A stretch of DNA of 24,823 bases from Clostridiales bacterium (GCA_022791355.1 JAAVYX010000077.1:1-24823); one strand, 5' to 3'. Counted from the first letter of the stretch, positions 7,588 to 16,891 are shown. Program-made: numbers and translations. The notes: a model not told the origin generated them from the sequence alone.

Positions 7588-10181
7588 CTACGTGCACGAA
7601 AAGTCAAACCGGTACTTCCCCGCTCCGCAGAAAAATCCCTTTTCCCCTTTCTCCAAATAGGCGGCGGGCGATCCCGCCGCGCCGGCCGGCAGGTAAATCT
7701 CAGCCGTCGTATTGGCCGGTACGATTACATCCAACCGCACCTTTCCATCCGCCTTTTCCCACCGGACCTCTATCCGGCCGCCGATTCCCTCATAGGACCC
7801 GGCCGCCCAGGTCAGGCAGTCCGGGATGACGGGGGCGATGCGAAAGGCCGAAAAGCCCCTGCCCTCCGGCGGCTGGGAGATACCCAGGATATGCCGGAAA
7901 AAGTATTCCCCCACCGAGCCGAAGGCGAAATGGTTGAAGGAGTTCATGCCCGGATTCTCAAAGCCCTTCTCCTTGGTCCAGCCGTTCCAGCGTTCCCAGA
8001 CGGTGGTGGCCCCCACGGTGACGGGATAGAGCCAGGAGGGACATTCCCGCTGCATGAGCAGCCGTTCGGCCAGGTCGTGCCGGCCGATCTGTCCCAGGGC
8101 CATGAGCAGCCGGGGGGTGCCCAGAAAGCCGGTGGTCAAACGGTAGTTCTGCGCCTTGACCTCTTCGGCAAAGGCGGCCGACAGGGCCTCCAGCTTATCC
8201 GGCGGGACCAGGTCCATGGTCAGGGCCAGGGCAAAGCCGGTCAGACTGCTGTCCTTCACCCGGCCGTCGGGTAAAAGGTAGTTTTCCGAAAAGGCCGCCC
8301 TGGCCGCCGCGGCCTGACCGCCGTACTGTTCGGCCGCCTGCCGGTCCCCTACCGCATCGGCCATTTCGGCTATCAGGGATAAAATATAGGCGTAATAGGC
8401 CGAACCGATAACCTCCAGGGAGGCCCCGCCACCCATATGCAGCCAGTCCCCCAGTCCCACGCAGTCGGGACCCCGGGTGTGGTCGGGGTTGGCGGTAGCA
8501 ATCAGATAGTCGGCAAACCGCTTCATGGCGGGCAGGTGAGCCTGGATATTGGCCGTATCCCCGTAGGTCTTATAGCAGAGGTAGGGACAGATGACCCCCG
8601 CCTCCCCCCAGCCGACCACCCCGCCGTTCATACCGAAATCGGGGGCGTGGTCCTTGAACCGGCCGTCGGGAAACTGGGAGTCGGCGCAGAGGTCGGTAAG
8701 CCACTTGTGCATAAAGGCCGCCAAGCCCCCGTTGTAAAGGGCGGTGGGCATGAAAAACTGCATGTCGCCGGTGTAGCCGCACCGCTCGTCCCGCTGGGGA
8801 CAGTCGGTGGGAATCCCCATGGTGTTGCTCCGGTGGGACCACTGGATGTTCTGTTGGAGACGGGTGAGCAGCGGGTCGGAACAGGCGAATGCCCCCGCCC
8901 GCCGAAAGCCGGTATGAAAAACCTCGCCGGTGAAGTCTTCCAGGGAGGGCGCAGAGGTAAGCCCGGTCACCTCCGCATACCGGAAGCCCATGTAGGTAAA
9001 ACGGGGGGCGTATTCCTCCTCCCCGCCCCGGCAGGTATACCGTATAACCTGCCGGTCGGCCCCGGGGGTAAATGCGCAGGTGACCAGATTATCCAGATAG
9101 AGCCGGCCGTCCTCCCGCAGCATCTCGTTGTGACGGATCGTAACTTGTGTCCCGGCCGGCTGGCGAAGTTCTGCCCGAAGTCTACCAGCCATACCCCCGG
9201 ACTGGGCTGGGTCAAGGCTACCGGCCGCAGCCGCTGGGTCACCCGGATGGGTTCGCTTTTCTGGGACGAGAGCAGCAGCTTGTCTCCCCTGCCCCCTGTG
9301 GATACCGGCCGCCAGACCGAACCGTCGTCCAGACTGGGATAGGGAATCCGGGCGTCGAAGGTCTCCCCCTCGTATATACCGGCGAACCGGACGGGAATTT
9401 GGTTGGTAGCCCGCCAGCTTTGGTCGGTCAGGACGGTTTGCCGGCTGCCGTCGGCAAACTCGATTTCCAGCTGGCAGAAAAATTCGGGGTATTTGCCCCC
9501 GTAGATGTGGGGCCGGGGCGGCCACATCTGCCAGAGGCCGCAGTACCAGCCGTTGGAGAGGAAGGCCGCCAGCTGGTTTTTACCCCGGCGCAGCAGGCCG
9601 GTCACGTCGTAGGTCTGGTACTGGGCCCTTTTGAAGTAGCTGGTCCATTCAGGGGCCAGGATATTGTCCGAGGCCGGCCGGCCGTTGACCTCCAGGGTAA
9701 AGACCCCCAAAGCGCTGACGTAGGCGTAAGCTGCCCGGACCTCCTTTTCCAGTACCAGTCCTTTGGCCAGGCAGACCGGGGCGGCCAATTCCTTTTCCCC
9801 GACGCCCTGGTCGTAATAGATAAAGCCGGCTTTGCGGTCCTCCTGCTCCAAAAAGCCCACCGTAAAGAAGGCCGTTTCCGACCGGGCGGGCCGGTCATCC
9901 TCGTCGAAGCTGATACACTGCCAGTACGCCCGCTGGCCGAAGCGCAGGGGCCGGCCCTCATACCGGATCTGGCTGACGGCGGCCGACCGCACCTTGCCGC
10001 TGTCCCACAAATCGGGGCGGCCAGCCTCCAGCAGGGACGGGTCGGAGGCGGCCAGGATCCGGTAGGCCGTCTGCCGCTTGCCGTAGCCCTCGTCCGAAAG
10101 CAGCCAGGAGAAACGGGGTTGGGGCTGGTCCAGCCCCAGGGGCCGGGTCAAATACTCGGTGCGCATACGGTAGATTGTCAA
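7588..10181 (-). pseudogene. Cytoplasmic GH78 alpha-L-rhamnosidase, broken by a frameshift near 9160
   Basis: Two overlapping frames together give one full GH78 enzyme of about 870 residues. The upstream frame holds the N-terminal part (MRTEYLTRPLGLDQPQPRFSW, SALGVFTLEVNGRPASDN) up to the jelly-roll motif VDFGQNFA at 9162-9182. The downstream frame continues with RQPAGTQVTIRHNEML, DCPQRDERCGYTGD and GATTVWERWNGW, then SFNHFAFGSVGEY, to the stop at 7588. There is no signal peptide, so the intact enzyme would be cytoplasmic. The start is probably TTG at 10181, which overlaps the stop of the upstream gene (TTGA) and sits behind GGAGGAGG, implying translational coupling. The break may be a real mutation or an assembly error. 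Each half alone lacks part of the fold and should be inactive. Confidence 0.85.
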
Positions 10182-13100
10182 AGCCCCTCCTCCCTTCCGA
10201 TCCGGATACAAACAGGGCCTATCAGACCCGATTGCTGGGGACGGTTATACTTGGTGGGGATGGTGCGGTAGTGGTTATATAGGGTGTTGTACACCGTCAC
10301 CGACAGGATGTTTTCCCCCGGTCGCAGGGCGGGGGTCAGGTCTATCTCAAAGGGCGGGGCGGCCAGGCAGCCTACAGCTTGGCCGTTTACCTCCACCCGG
10401 GCGGCCGACAGGACCTGGCCCAGACAGAGCAGCGCCCGCCGGCCGTTTTCCAGTGCCGGCAGGTTTACCGCCTTGGTATACTTAAGGCCGCCGGAATAGA
10501 AGGCAAGGCCGCCGGTCTCCCCCCAATCCCCCGTGCGGATCTCGCCGGTATCGCAGACGCAGTCAATAAAATCGGACAGAGCGGCGGCGTCATAGTAGCC
10601 CTTAGGAGAGGTAAGGGTCAGCTCCACGCGCTGGGGGCCGGGCTTGCAGGCGGGGTTTTGGACCTCGTACCGGCCCGGCCCCGTCTGTTTACAGACCGCT
10701 TCCCGGCCGTCGATACGGGCCGTAAGCCGCCCGGCGGCCCGCAGCAGCAGCTTGCGGCAGGCCGGCGGGGTCTCGAAGGAGACGCATCGCCGCTGCTCGC
10801 CCGGCTGGGGGCCGGCGAAGGGCAGGATATTGGGGTTTTGATACCACTGCATGGCCAGGGGAAGGGTTTGGGTGAAGGGCTGGGGCTTTTCCCGCAGGAA
10901 GACCAGATAGCCCCTCCCGGCCGACGGGTATCGGGCCAGCACCCGGTTGCGGCCCGCCCCCAGACGGACCTGCTCCCCGGCGGCCCGGCCGTTTACATAA
11001 ACCTTATCCGGCCGCAGCCCGCCGGTCAATACCGCAGCCGTCTGCTCCCCTTCCGACCAGACCGCGCAGGCCATATAGTACACCCCGCCGGGCAGCTCCT
11101 CCTCGTAGCGGTACTGCTGGTGGCAGTCTGCCTGCCGGCCGAAGGTCAAAAACTGGTCGGTGATTTTACCCTTGAGGCCGTGCCAGCCCTGGTGGCCGGG
11201 ATCGTCCTCCCGGCCGTAGCGCATGGAGAAGACATAGTCGGCAAAGGGGATACAGGGATGGCCGGGGTCAGCCAGGAGCTTTTGTTCCAGGGCCGCAAGG
11301 TCGGTCGCGGGAGGCACCGGGCCGGAAACCTTACAGTAAGGGGCGAAGCCGATGGTTCGCGCCTGCCCGTCGATTACCGGCCGCCGGATCTGGGGACCCA
11401 GCTTACCGGGGCTGGGGGGCTGGGCAAAATCCCCGTAGGTATTGTCTAAGGTAGGGACGATATCGCACTGCCAGACCTCTCCCAACGGCAGCTCCTGTTC
11501 GGTTATCATGCGGGTAAAGGGGGGCAGGTCGAGCTCTTCCCTGGCAAAGAGAATCGCCTGACAGCTCTGCCGTCCCAGGGGCAGGCGCAGCCGAATCCCT
11601 TCCCCGTCCGGCTGGCCGTCGGGCAGGCGGCCGGCCCTTCCGGTCATGGGGTCCAGCAGGACTGGAAAGCCCTTGGCCCGGAAAAAACAGGCAGTGTTTT
11701 CGGGCAGGCCGTAGAGAAAGTAAAGATCGCCCAGGGAGGTTTCCCGGTGCTGGAAAAAGGGCTGGCCGGACGGGTCCAGCGGGTCTAACGTATCCGGCGG
11801 GTCCGGCGAGTCCAGCGGGTCCGGCGAGTCCAAAATCCGGAAGTCCCGGACAAAGGCCTTATCCAGCGCGGCCAGCACCGCCTGGGGGGACGGGAGAGTA
11901 TGCCCCGCGAACAGGCCGTCGGCCAGCTCGTTTAAGACCGGGTCCTCCCGGCCGGCCCGCTCGGAAGCCTCCGGCCGGCTGCCCAGACAGAGGCAGACGC
12001 CCCCCGCCGCCGCAAATTCCCGCAGCTTCAAAAGGTTCTGATAGCGGATGGTCCGCATGGAGGGGACCACCACCGCCCGGTAGAAACGGCCGCCCACCCA
12101 AAGTCTGTCCTCCCGGACCTCGGCCCGGTTTAAGGACTGGAAATCCATATAGTCGAAGTCTACGCCCTGGCTGTAAAGATACCTTCCCAGTCCGAAGGCG
12201 GCCTCCACCGCCTCCTCGCCGTCAAGGCCCCCCTCCACGGCGGCCACGGGGTAGAGAAGGGCTACGTCGCAGCGGTGTAGGCCCCGGGTGTTGAGATAGG
12301 CCATCCGCTTGACGGCGGCCGTCACCGGCTTCATCCCCTGCCAATAGGGCATACGGAAATGGTTGCAAGGGGGCGCCCACTCCCAAAAGCCGCCGTAGGT
12401 GGTGTAGTACAGGCCGTGGAGGGAGAGCAAATTATGGCCCATGGCGAAGTTGCGGCAGACCGCGTCCAGCACCTGGGCGGCGCTGGTCCCCCAGCCCGAG
12501 CCGTAGAAGCCCTCCAGCCAGGTGCGGGGCCGGTTGTAGAGGTGGGAAATGGAGCTGGCAACCTTATTTTTCACCAGGTCGGACGCAAGCCCCGGCTGGT
12601 CGCAGCCCGGACCCTGGTTGTACTTCTGGGTGCGGAAATAGTCCCCGAACTCGGTGACGTCGTAGCCCCGGCCGCCGTGGTCGCAGCCGTAGGTCATGCC
12701 CCGGTCCTCATGCCACTGGTAGATGGGGGCGAAATAGTTTTCCTCCTCTAAGGATACGATAAGGTCGTAGTAGTCCAGCCGGACCTTCTGGGTGATCGGT
12801 CCGATATCCGCGAATATCCCGTAGAGCAGCGGCAGGATATCGTAGCCCTTGCGGGCCTGGAAGAGGACGGGAAAGGCCCGGTTCCAGAGGTTGCCCTGCA
12901 CCCCGAAGGTCAGCTCGTCGGAAAAGAAGAAGTTGAGGGCCTTGCCGCTCTTCCCGGGATTGCGGTCCTCAAACCGCTGGAAAAAGTGTTCGACGACCGC
13001 CTGCCCCGCGCCGGGATGCATGGGATCGAGGGAGTAGGCCTCCACGCGGCAGGCGATATCGGCCAGCCGCCAGGCCCTCTCCCCCGCCTGAAAGGGCTCC

Positions 13101-13621
13101 CCCGTCTTTAAGGGGACGGCCTGCCCGGCCGCGGGCAAGCCCGCCTCCAGGGGATAGGCGTAGAGGCAGACCCGCCCAGGGTCGGGAGCGGGGCAGAAGG
13201 TCTCGCCGGGGGCCAAATCGGCCGTTTTACAGGAAAGCGTGCCGCCCCGCAGCTCGGGTTTTTCCTCCAGGATTTCATCGGTATAGTATCCCTGTCCCGG
13301 CGCGCCCAGGGTGTAGTCGCTGACCGAAACCGAGATCCTCCGCTTTTCGGCCTCCTCCATAAACCAGCCGAACAGGGCCCACCAGTCCTCCGTAAACTGT
13401 TTGGGGTCGCTTTCATAGGGCTGGCCGTAGATTCTGCCTCCCTCGTCCCGATGGCAGTAGTTGATTTGCAGACCGCAGATATCCATGCCCGCCAGCTGCT
13501 CCAGCTGCCAGAGCAGCCGGTCCTTCTCCAGCTTATCCCCCACCCACCAGTAAAAGGACACGATGCCGTACCGGTCGGGCGGATGGCAAAATTCCTGCAA
13601 AGATAAAGTATCGTCCAACAT
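10178..13621 (-). CDS. GH106-like glycoside hydrolase, putative alpha-L-rhamnosidase
   Basis: The 1147-residue protein has no signal peptide and so is cytoplasmic. The N-terminal part is a TIM-barrel-like region beginning FCHPPDRYGIVSFYWWVGDK. Candidate catalytic glutamates are Glu236 in FFFSDELTFG and Glu370 in RTWLEGFYGSGWG; the ~134-residue spacing resembles what I recall for GH106. MGHNLLSLHGLYYTTYGG (394-411) and the C-terminal jelly-roll ending in QQSGLIGPVCIRI also fit that family. GH106 enzymes are retaining or inverting activities reported on rhamnosides; the exact linkage here cannot be read. A low-complexity linker rich in DSPDP/LDP occupies about residues 598-618. The gene starts behind GAGGAG, 10 bases from ATG 13621, and its stop overlaps the TTG start of the GH78 gene, so the two form one operon. 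Confidence 0.72.
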   Translation of the reverse strand: MLDDTLSLQEFCHPPDRYGIVSFYWWVGDKLEKDRLLWQLEQLAGMDICGLQINYCHRDEGGRIYGQPYESDPKQFTEDWWALFGWFMEEAEKRRISVSVSDYTLGAPGQGYYTDEILEEKPELRGGTLSCKTADLAPGETFCPAPDPGRVCLYAYPLEAGLPAAGQAVPLKTGEPFQAGERAWRLADIACRVEAYSLDPMHPGAGQAVVEHFFQRFEDRNPGKSGKALNFFFSDELTFGVQGNLWNRAFPVLFQARKGYDILPLLYGIFADIGPITQKVRLDYYDLIVSLEEENYFAPIYQWHEDRGMTYGCDHGGRGYDVTEFGDYFRTQKYNQGPGCDQPGLASDLVKNKVASSISHLYNRPRTWLEGFYGSGWGTSAAQVLDAVCRNFAMGHNLLSLHGLYYTTYGGFWEWAPPCNHFRMPYWQGMKPVTAAVKRMAYLNTRGLHRCDVALLYPVAAVEGGLDGEEAVEAAFGLGRYLYSQGVDFDYMDFQSLNRAEVREDRLWVGGRFYRAVVVPSMRTIRYQNLLKLREFAAAGGVCLCLGSRPEASERAGREDPVLNELADGLFAGHTLPSPQAVLAALDKAFVRDFRILDSPDPLDSPDPPDTLDPLDPSGQPFFQHRETSLGDLYFLYGLPENTACFFRAKGFPVLLDPMTGRAGRLPDGQPDGEGIRLRLPLGRQSCQAILFAREELDLPPFTRMITEQELPLGEVWQCDIVPTLDNTYGDFAQPPSPGKLGPQIRRPVIDGQARTIGFAPYCKVSGPVPPATDLAALEQKLLADPGHPCIPFADYVFSMRYGREDDPGHQGWHGLKGKITDQFLTFGRQADCHQQYRYEEELPGGVYYMACAVWSEGEQTAAVLTGGLRPDKVYVNGRAAGEQVRLGAGRNRVLARYPSAGRGYLVFLREKPQPFTQTLPLAMQWYQNPNILPFAGPQPGEQRRCVSFETPPACRKLLLRAAGRLTARIDGREAVCKQTGPGRYEVQNPACKPGPQRVELTLTSPKGYYDAAALSDFIDCVCDTGEIRTGDWGETGGLAFYSGGLKYTKAVNLPALENGRRALLCLGQVLSAARVEVNGQAVGCLAAPPFEIDLTPALRPGENILSVTVYNTLYNHYRTIPTKYNRPQQSGLIGPVCIRIGREEGL

Positions 13622-13672
13622 ATATACCCTGCTCCTCTGTTTTCTTGGCGTATTCTACTATAATAATAAAAG

Positions 13673-13709
13673 AAAAAAGCGAAAGCCGCATGGGGCGTTT
13701 CGCTTTTTT
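13673..13709 (-). terminator. Terminator after the AraC-family gene
   Basis: A 12-bp stem pairs AAAAAAGCGAAA (13673-13684) with TTTCGCTTTTTT (13698-13709). It lies between the AraC stop (13724) and the GH106-like start (13621), so the operon probably has its own promoter. An AT-rich TATTATTATAGTAGAAT lies just after the hairpin, but no convincing -35 was seen. Confidence 0.85.
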
Positions 13710-13723
13710 CGGTGTGGTCAATT

Positions 13724-14608
13724 TTATTCTGTTTTATACTGCCGCCGATAGTCGCCGGGGGTAAGGCCGGTGTACTGCTTGAAAATCTTATAGAAAAACT
13801 TGGTATCGGCATAGCCTACGTTCATGGCGATTTGGATGGCCGGCAGGGCCGTGGTCCGCAGCAGCTCGGCGGCCGCCTCCATCCGGATGTTTTGCAGCAT
13901 ACGCAGCGGGGTAGTGCCGGTCTCCTCCTTGAAAATCTTGTTGAAGTAGCTGACGCTCACATAGGAACGCTCGGCCAGCTGTTCGCAGGTGATGGGATTG
14001 TCGAACCCGGCCCGCATGAAGGAAAGGGCGTTCTGCACCACCAGATTCCGCAGCACCGGCGCGTCCTGAGACTGGCTGTCGTCCTCCTGATACAGGCGGA
14101 AGGAGAGGATAAGCAGCTTGACCAGGTCGGATTTCAGAATCTGCTTATAGCCCTTGCCCTTCCTACAGTATTCGGCGTACATGTCCTCCAGCAGAGTGCG
14201 GACGGGATGGGATTTGACGCCGGTAAACTTTAAGAAGGCGCGGGGATTTTCGTCCTTGTAAAAGGAGTGGAAAAGATACCGATAAGCCACATCCAGAAAG
14301 TCCCCTCCCGAGCGGATGGACTGGTCGATAGCGAAGGGCTTGAAGATCAGATTATACATGACGATAGGCGCGCCCCCCTCGGCCCGGTACTCATGGAGGA
14401 CGCTTTCGTTGAAGATAAAAAAGTCCCCCTTTTGGATAAAGTCCCGCTGGCCGCCGACGATGTGATGTCCCTTACCGGAAACCACATAGGCGAACTCGAT
14501 AAAGTCATGGGCGTGCAGGCCGCAGTGGCCCTCGGTAACCGTTTTCAGCAGGGATATTTCGTCGTCGGTCTGCATAAACGCGGCGGCCTTCAGGGTTTCG
14601 TAGCCCAA
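13724..14608 (-). CDS. AraC-family transcriptional regulator (cupin sensor plus double HTH)
   Basis: The 294-residue protein has an N-terminal cupin-like domain, about residues 28-95 (HAHDFIEFAYVVSGKG, GDFFIFN, HEY). The C-terminal AraC DNA-binding domain covers about 190-292: a first helix-turn-helix at ITCEQLAERSYVSVSYFNKI (206-225), then AIQIAMNVGYADTKFFYKIF (257-276) and the family signature TGLTPGDYRR. Regulators of this build usually activate sugar-use genes on binding a sugar in the cupin. The start is TTG at 14608, chosen because AGGAGG lies 9 bases upstream and no ATG fits. It sits upstream of, and codirectional with, the GH106-like/GH78 operon. Paired boxes upstream of it match those before the secreted GH78, suggesting autoregulation and control of that gene (inference). 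Confidence 0.9.
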   Translation of the reverse strand: MGYETLKAAAFMQTDDEISLLKTVTEGHCGLHAHDFIEFAYVVSGKGHHIVGGQRDFIQKGDFFIFNESVLHEYRAEGGAPIVMYNLIFKPFAIDQSIRSGGDFLDVAYRYLFHSFYKDENPRAFLKFTGVKSHPVRTLLEDMYAEYCRKGKGYKQILKSDLVKLLILSFRLYQEDDSQSQDAPVLRNLVVQNALSFMRAGFDNPITCEQLAERSYVSVSYFNKIFKEETGTTPLRMLQNIRMEAAAELLRTTALPAIQIAMNVGYADTKFFYKIFKQYTGLTPGDYRRQYKTE

Positions 14609-14721
14609 GGGGGTCAGCCTCCTTTCTACAAAAACAGGGGGTAAAAGGTTTTTGTGTTTCTTATGTTTATTGGGCAGGGGAGAATTTTCGCAGCTCGTTT
14701 CTTTATTTTAGATTGGAATAG

Positions 14722-14801
14722 AGGTTTCGCGCCAGATATCTTTTATTATTTAGGTGAGAAAGAGGTATCGCGCTAGGTTTGCTTTTCGGATTACTCCAAA
14801 A
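14722..14801 (-). promoter_or_regulatory. Paired 19-bp boxes upstream of the AraC-family gene
   Basis: The minus strand carries AAACCTAGCGCGATACCTC, then GATATCTGGCGCGAAACCTC, with CGCG at 14769-14772 and 14728-14731, 41 bases apart. The first box is preceded by TTTTGGAGTAAT and GAAAAG, so about 40 bases match the corresponding region before the secreted GH78. TAAAAT follows the second box closely and may be a -10 element. The boxes lie about 115-160 bases before the TTG start. Confidence 0.55.
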
Positions 14802-14814
14802 GTTAATCTAATAG

Positions 14815-15061
14815 CGCCTGGCGTCCCGGCGCTAAGGCGCCTCTAGCCCCAATCTTTTGCCCCGCGACAAAAGATTGGGGCGAAAAACGCAAGCGCCCGC
14901 GGCCACCTCCAGGGCTGCGCCGCTGACGCCACCTACGGGACCGCGTCCCTCCGATTGCTTCCGGTTGCCTCCCGCCGGCACTTATCTGAGCTTCGGCTGG
15001 CTACGTTTCACTTATCTGCCGGTAGCAAAAGGGAAACGTTCGCTTTTTATCCGTAGACGAT
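14815..15061. other. GC-rich structured non-coding stretch with a 14-bp hairpin
   Basis: A perfect 14-bp hairpin, GCCCCAATCTTTTG paired with CAAAAGATTGGGGC, occupies 14846-14881 with an 8-base loop. Further weak inverted segments follow, such as GCTACGTTTCAC near 14999 against GGGAAACGTTCGC near 15030. The only open frame (14857-15063) has an Arg/Pro/Ala-rich, non-protein-like composition and no ribosome binding site, so I do not call a gene. It resembles the dispersed intergenic repeats common in gut Clostridia, but only one copy is in the window. Confidence 0.45.
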
Positions 15062-15347
15062 AACATATGAAAAAGGTCCTAAATATATTCTAATTGGATT
15101 TTTACGTTTTTCCTTTTTCCATTTTTGATACTTTCTTTGATTTATACAATAAACGTAGATTTGTCGATTTGTTATAGACAAAGCATATCACCAAAATGAA
15201 CGCCTTTCAACCTTTATTCTATAGTCAATAAACATCTGAACTGCTTTTTGATTCCATTACAGTCGTTCATAACGCAAGCGCCGCCTGCGATGGATAAAGC
15301 TTTAAGCTGCGGACAGGAAGGTTAAAAGGGACCATTTAGGCCCTGTC
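15062..15347. other. AT-rich intergenic stretch before the sugar transferase promoter
   Basis: This part of the gap is notably AT-rich compared with its surroundings and holds no supported gene. It contains an inverted repeat TTTGTC (15160-15165) / GACAAA (15177-15182). A second one, GACAGG (15312-15317) / CCTGTC (15342-15347), ends directly against the -35 hexamer and could be an operator. Confidence 0.35.
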
Positions 15348-15376
15348 TTGTAAAATTCCATAAGCTGTGGTACAAT
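15348..15376 (+). promoter_or_regulatory. Sigma-A-like promoter for the sugar transferase gene
   Basis: TTGTAA (15348-15353) and TACAAT (15371-15376) are separated by 17 bases. The predicted start point leaves a leader of about 70-110 bases before the candidate start codons. Confidence 0.72.
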
Positions 15377-15454
15377 AACCATAAATTACATAGGGCCGGC
15401 CTGGCTCTTTTTTCTTTTAAACTGCGCGGAGGGAGTCTTTTCCCTCTTTCAATC

Positions 15455-16891
15455 ATGCGGGCCGAATCGGTCCGGCGGAGTGATGAACGAGGCATGAAGC
15501 TGCTGATTAAATTCCGGAAAAGTATTATGCTTTTCTGCAAGCTGGTTTTGGTTGTCGCTGTGGTTTTCGCCTTTATCGGCTGTTGGCAGAGCCACTATGA
15601 GGAAGCGGTTTACGAATACAGGGGCAACTATCTGGTGATTTTCGCTTACGCCGTCCTGTTTTTCGTCTTTGCCCATCTTTACAGCGCCTTTAAAATCGGC
15701 GCGGTGCGTATTCACGAGGCTATATACAGTATGTTCCTGTCCCTGGCGCTGACCAATTTTATCATGTATATGGTGCTCTGTCTGATCGCCCGGCAGCTGC
15801 TGCCGCCCGGTCCCCTGGTTTTTACGACCGCGCTGCAAGTCGCTTTGACCGTGGCGGGCGTGTTGGCCGCCAACTCGATTTATTTCAGTCTTTACCGGGT
15901 TCGGCGTATTCTGGCCATCTTCGGCACCGAAATGGCCGACTGGGATATTATCCAGAAAATGTGCAGAATTAAGGAACGGTATGTGATTGACAAGGGCGTA
16001 TCCATTAATCAGGGGATGGACGCGGTCAAGGCGGCCATCGACAAATACGAGGCCGTGCTCATCGGGGATTTGGAAAAATCCGAAAAAAACGAGGTGCTGC
16101 GGTATACCTACGCCACCCGCAAGCGCATCTACCTGCTTCCCTCAGTAAACGACATCATTATCAACAACTGCTATCAGAGCCATATTTTTGATACCCCGGT
16201 GCTCATCTGCCGCAACGGCGGCCTGTCCACCGAGCAGCAGCTGGTCAAGCGGGCCATGGATATTATAATCTCCCTCTTCCTTCTGCTGGCGGCCAGTCCG
16301 CTTATGCTTGTCAGCGCCCTTTTGATTAAGCTTTGCGACGGCGGTCCGGTTTTTTACACCCAGAATCGGGTGACCCAAAACGGCCGGATTTTCAATATTT
16401 ATAAGTTTCGTTCCATGGTGGTGGACGCGGATAAAAAGGGCGCGGCCCGGACGATGCAGGGAGATAAGCGGATTACGCGGGTGGGCAGGATTCTACGCCC
16501 CGCCCGTATAGACGAGCTGCCCCAGCTTTTCAACGTCCTCAAGGGGGATATGTCCTTGGTCGGCCCCCGGCCGGAGCGGACCGAAAACGTACATGCCTAT
16601 ACCGAGGGGTATCCTGAATTCAATCTGCGCCACCGGGTTAAGGCCGGCCTTACCGGCTATGCGCAGATATACGGGAAGTACAATACCAGTCCGCTGGACA
16701 AGCTGAACATGGATTTGATCTATATCGAAGGATACTCGGTGCTTTTAGATGTAAAGCTGCTGATTATGACCTTAAAAATCCTTTTTATGCGGGAAAGCAG
16801 CGAGGCCTTTGCGCCTGCGCCGCCCTCCCGTCCGGCCCGAGACCTTTCCCCTGCGCGGGAAGAGGATGCGCCGGGACGCGCCGAGGGTTAA
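15455..16891 (+). CDS. Polyprenyl-phosphate sugar-1-phosphate transferase (bacterial sugar transferase, WcaJ/CpsE-like)
   Basis: The 478-residue membrane enzyme probably starts a surface polysaccharide or glycan by loading a sugar-1-phosphate onto undecaprenyl phosphate. Four membrane segments lie near 26-44, 59-75, 88-110 and 120-142, followed by a cytosolic linker. The catalytic domain begins with the re-entrant helix KRAMDIIISLFLLLAASPL (265-283). Family signatures follow: GPVFYTQNRV, IYKFRSM (315-321), DELPQLFNVLKGDMSLVGPR (353-372) and KAGLTGYAQIYGKYN. The Pro/Arg/Ala-rich C-tail after about 450 is unusual. The start is uncertain: ATG 15455 has GGAGGGAG about 19 bases upstream, whereas ATG 15494 (MKLLIKFRKS) has only a weak site but a more typical N-terminus. 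No other polysaccharide gene is adjacent, so it appears to be an orphan initiating transferase. Confidence 0.88.
   Translation: MRAESVRRSDERGMKLLIKFRKSIMLFCKLVLVVAVVFAFIGCWQSHYEEAVYEYRGNYLVIFAYAVLFFVFAHLYSAFKIGAVRIHEAIYSMFLSLALTNFIMYMVLCLIARQLLPPGPLVFTTALQVALTVAGVLAANSIYFSLYRVRRILAIFGTEMADWDIIQKMCRIKERYVIDKGVSINQGMDAVKAAIDKYEAVLIGDLEKSEKNEVLRYTYATRKRIYLLPSVNDIIINNCYQSHIFDTPVLICRNGGLSTEQQLVKRAMDIIISLFLLLAASPLMLVSALLIKLCDGGPVFYTQNRVTQNGRIFNIYKFRSMVVDADKKGAARTMQGDKRITRVGRILRPARIDELPQLFNVLKGDMSLVGPRPERTENVHAYTEGYPEFNLRHRVKAGLTGYAQIYGKYNTSPLDKLNMDLIYIEGYSVLLDVKLLIMTLKILFMRESSEAFAPAPPSRPARDLSPAREEDAPGRAEG

Noticed and set aside
9150..9190. Programmed ribosomal frameshifting in the GH78 gene
   Set aside because: There is no slippery heptamer or downstream pseudoknot, and residues expected between the two frames are missing, so a deletion explains it better.
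8437..11449. Long plus-strand open frames opposite the broken GH78 and GH106-like genes
   Set aside because: They are antisense shadows of conserved glycosidase frames, with no domain signature and low-complexity composition.
14857..15063. A 68-codon frame in the structured intergenic region
   Set aside because: The Arg/Pro/Ala-rich translation, the hairpin at its start and the lack of a ribosome binding site point to a non-coding repeat.
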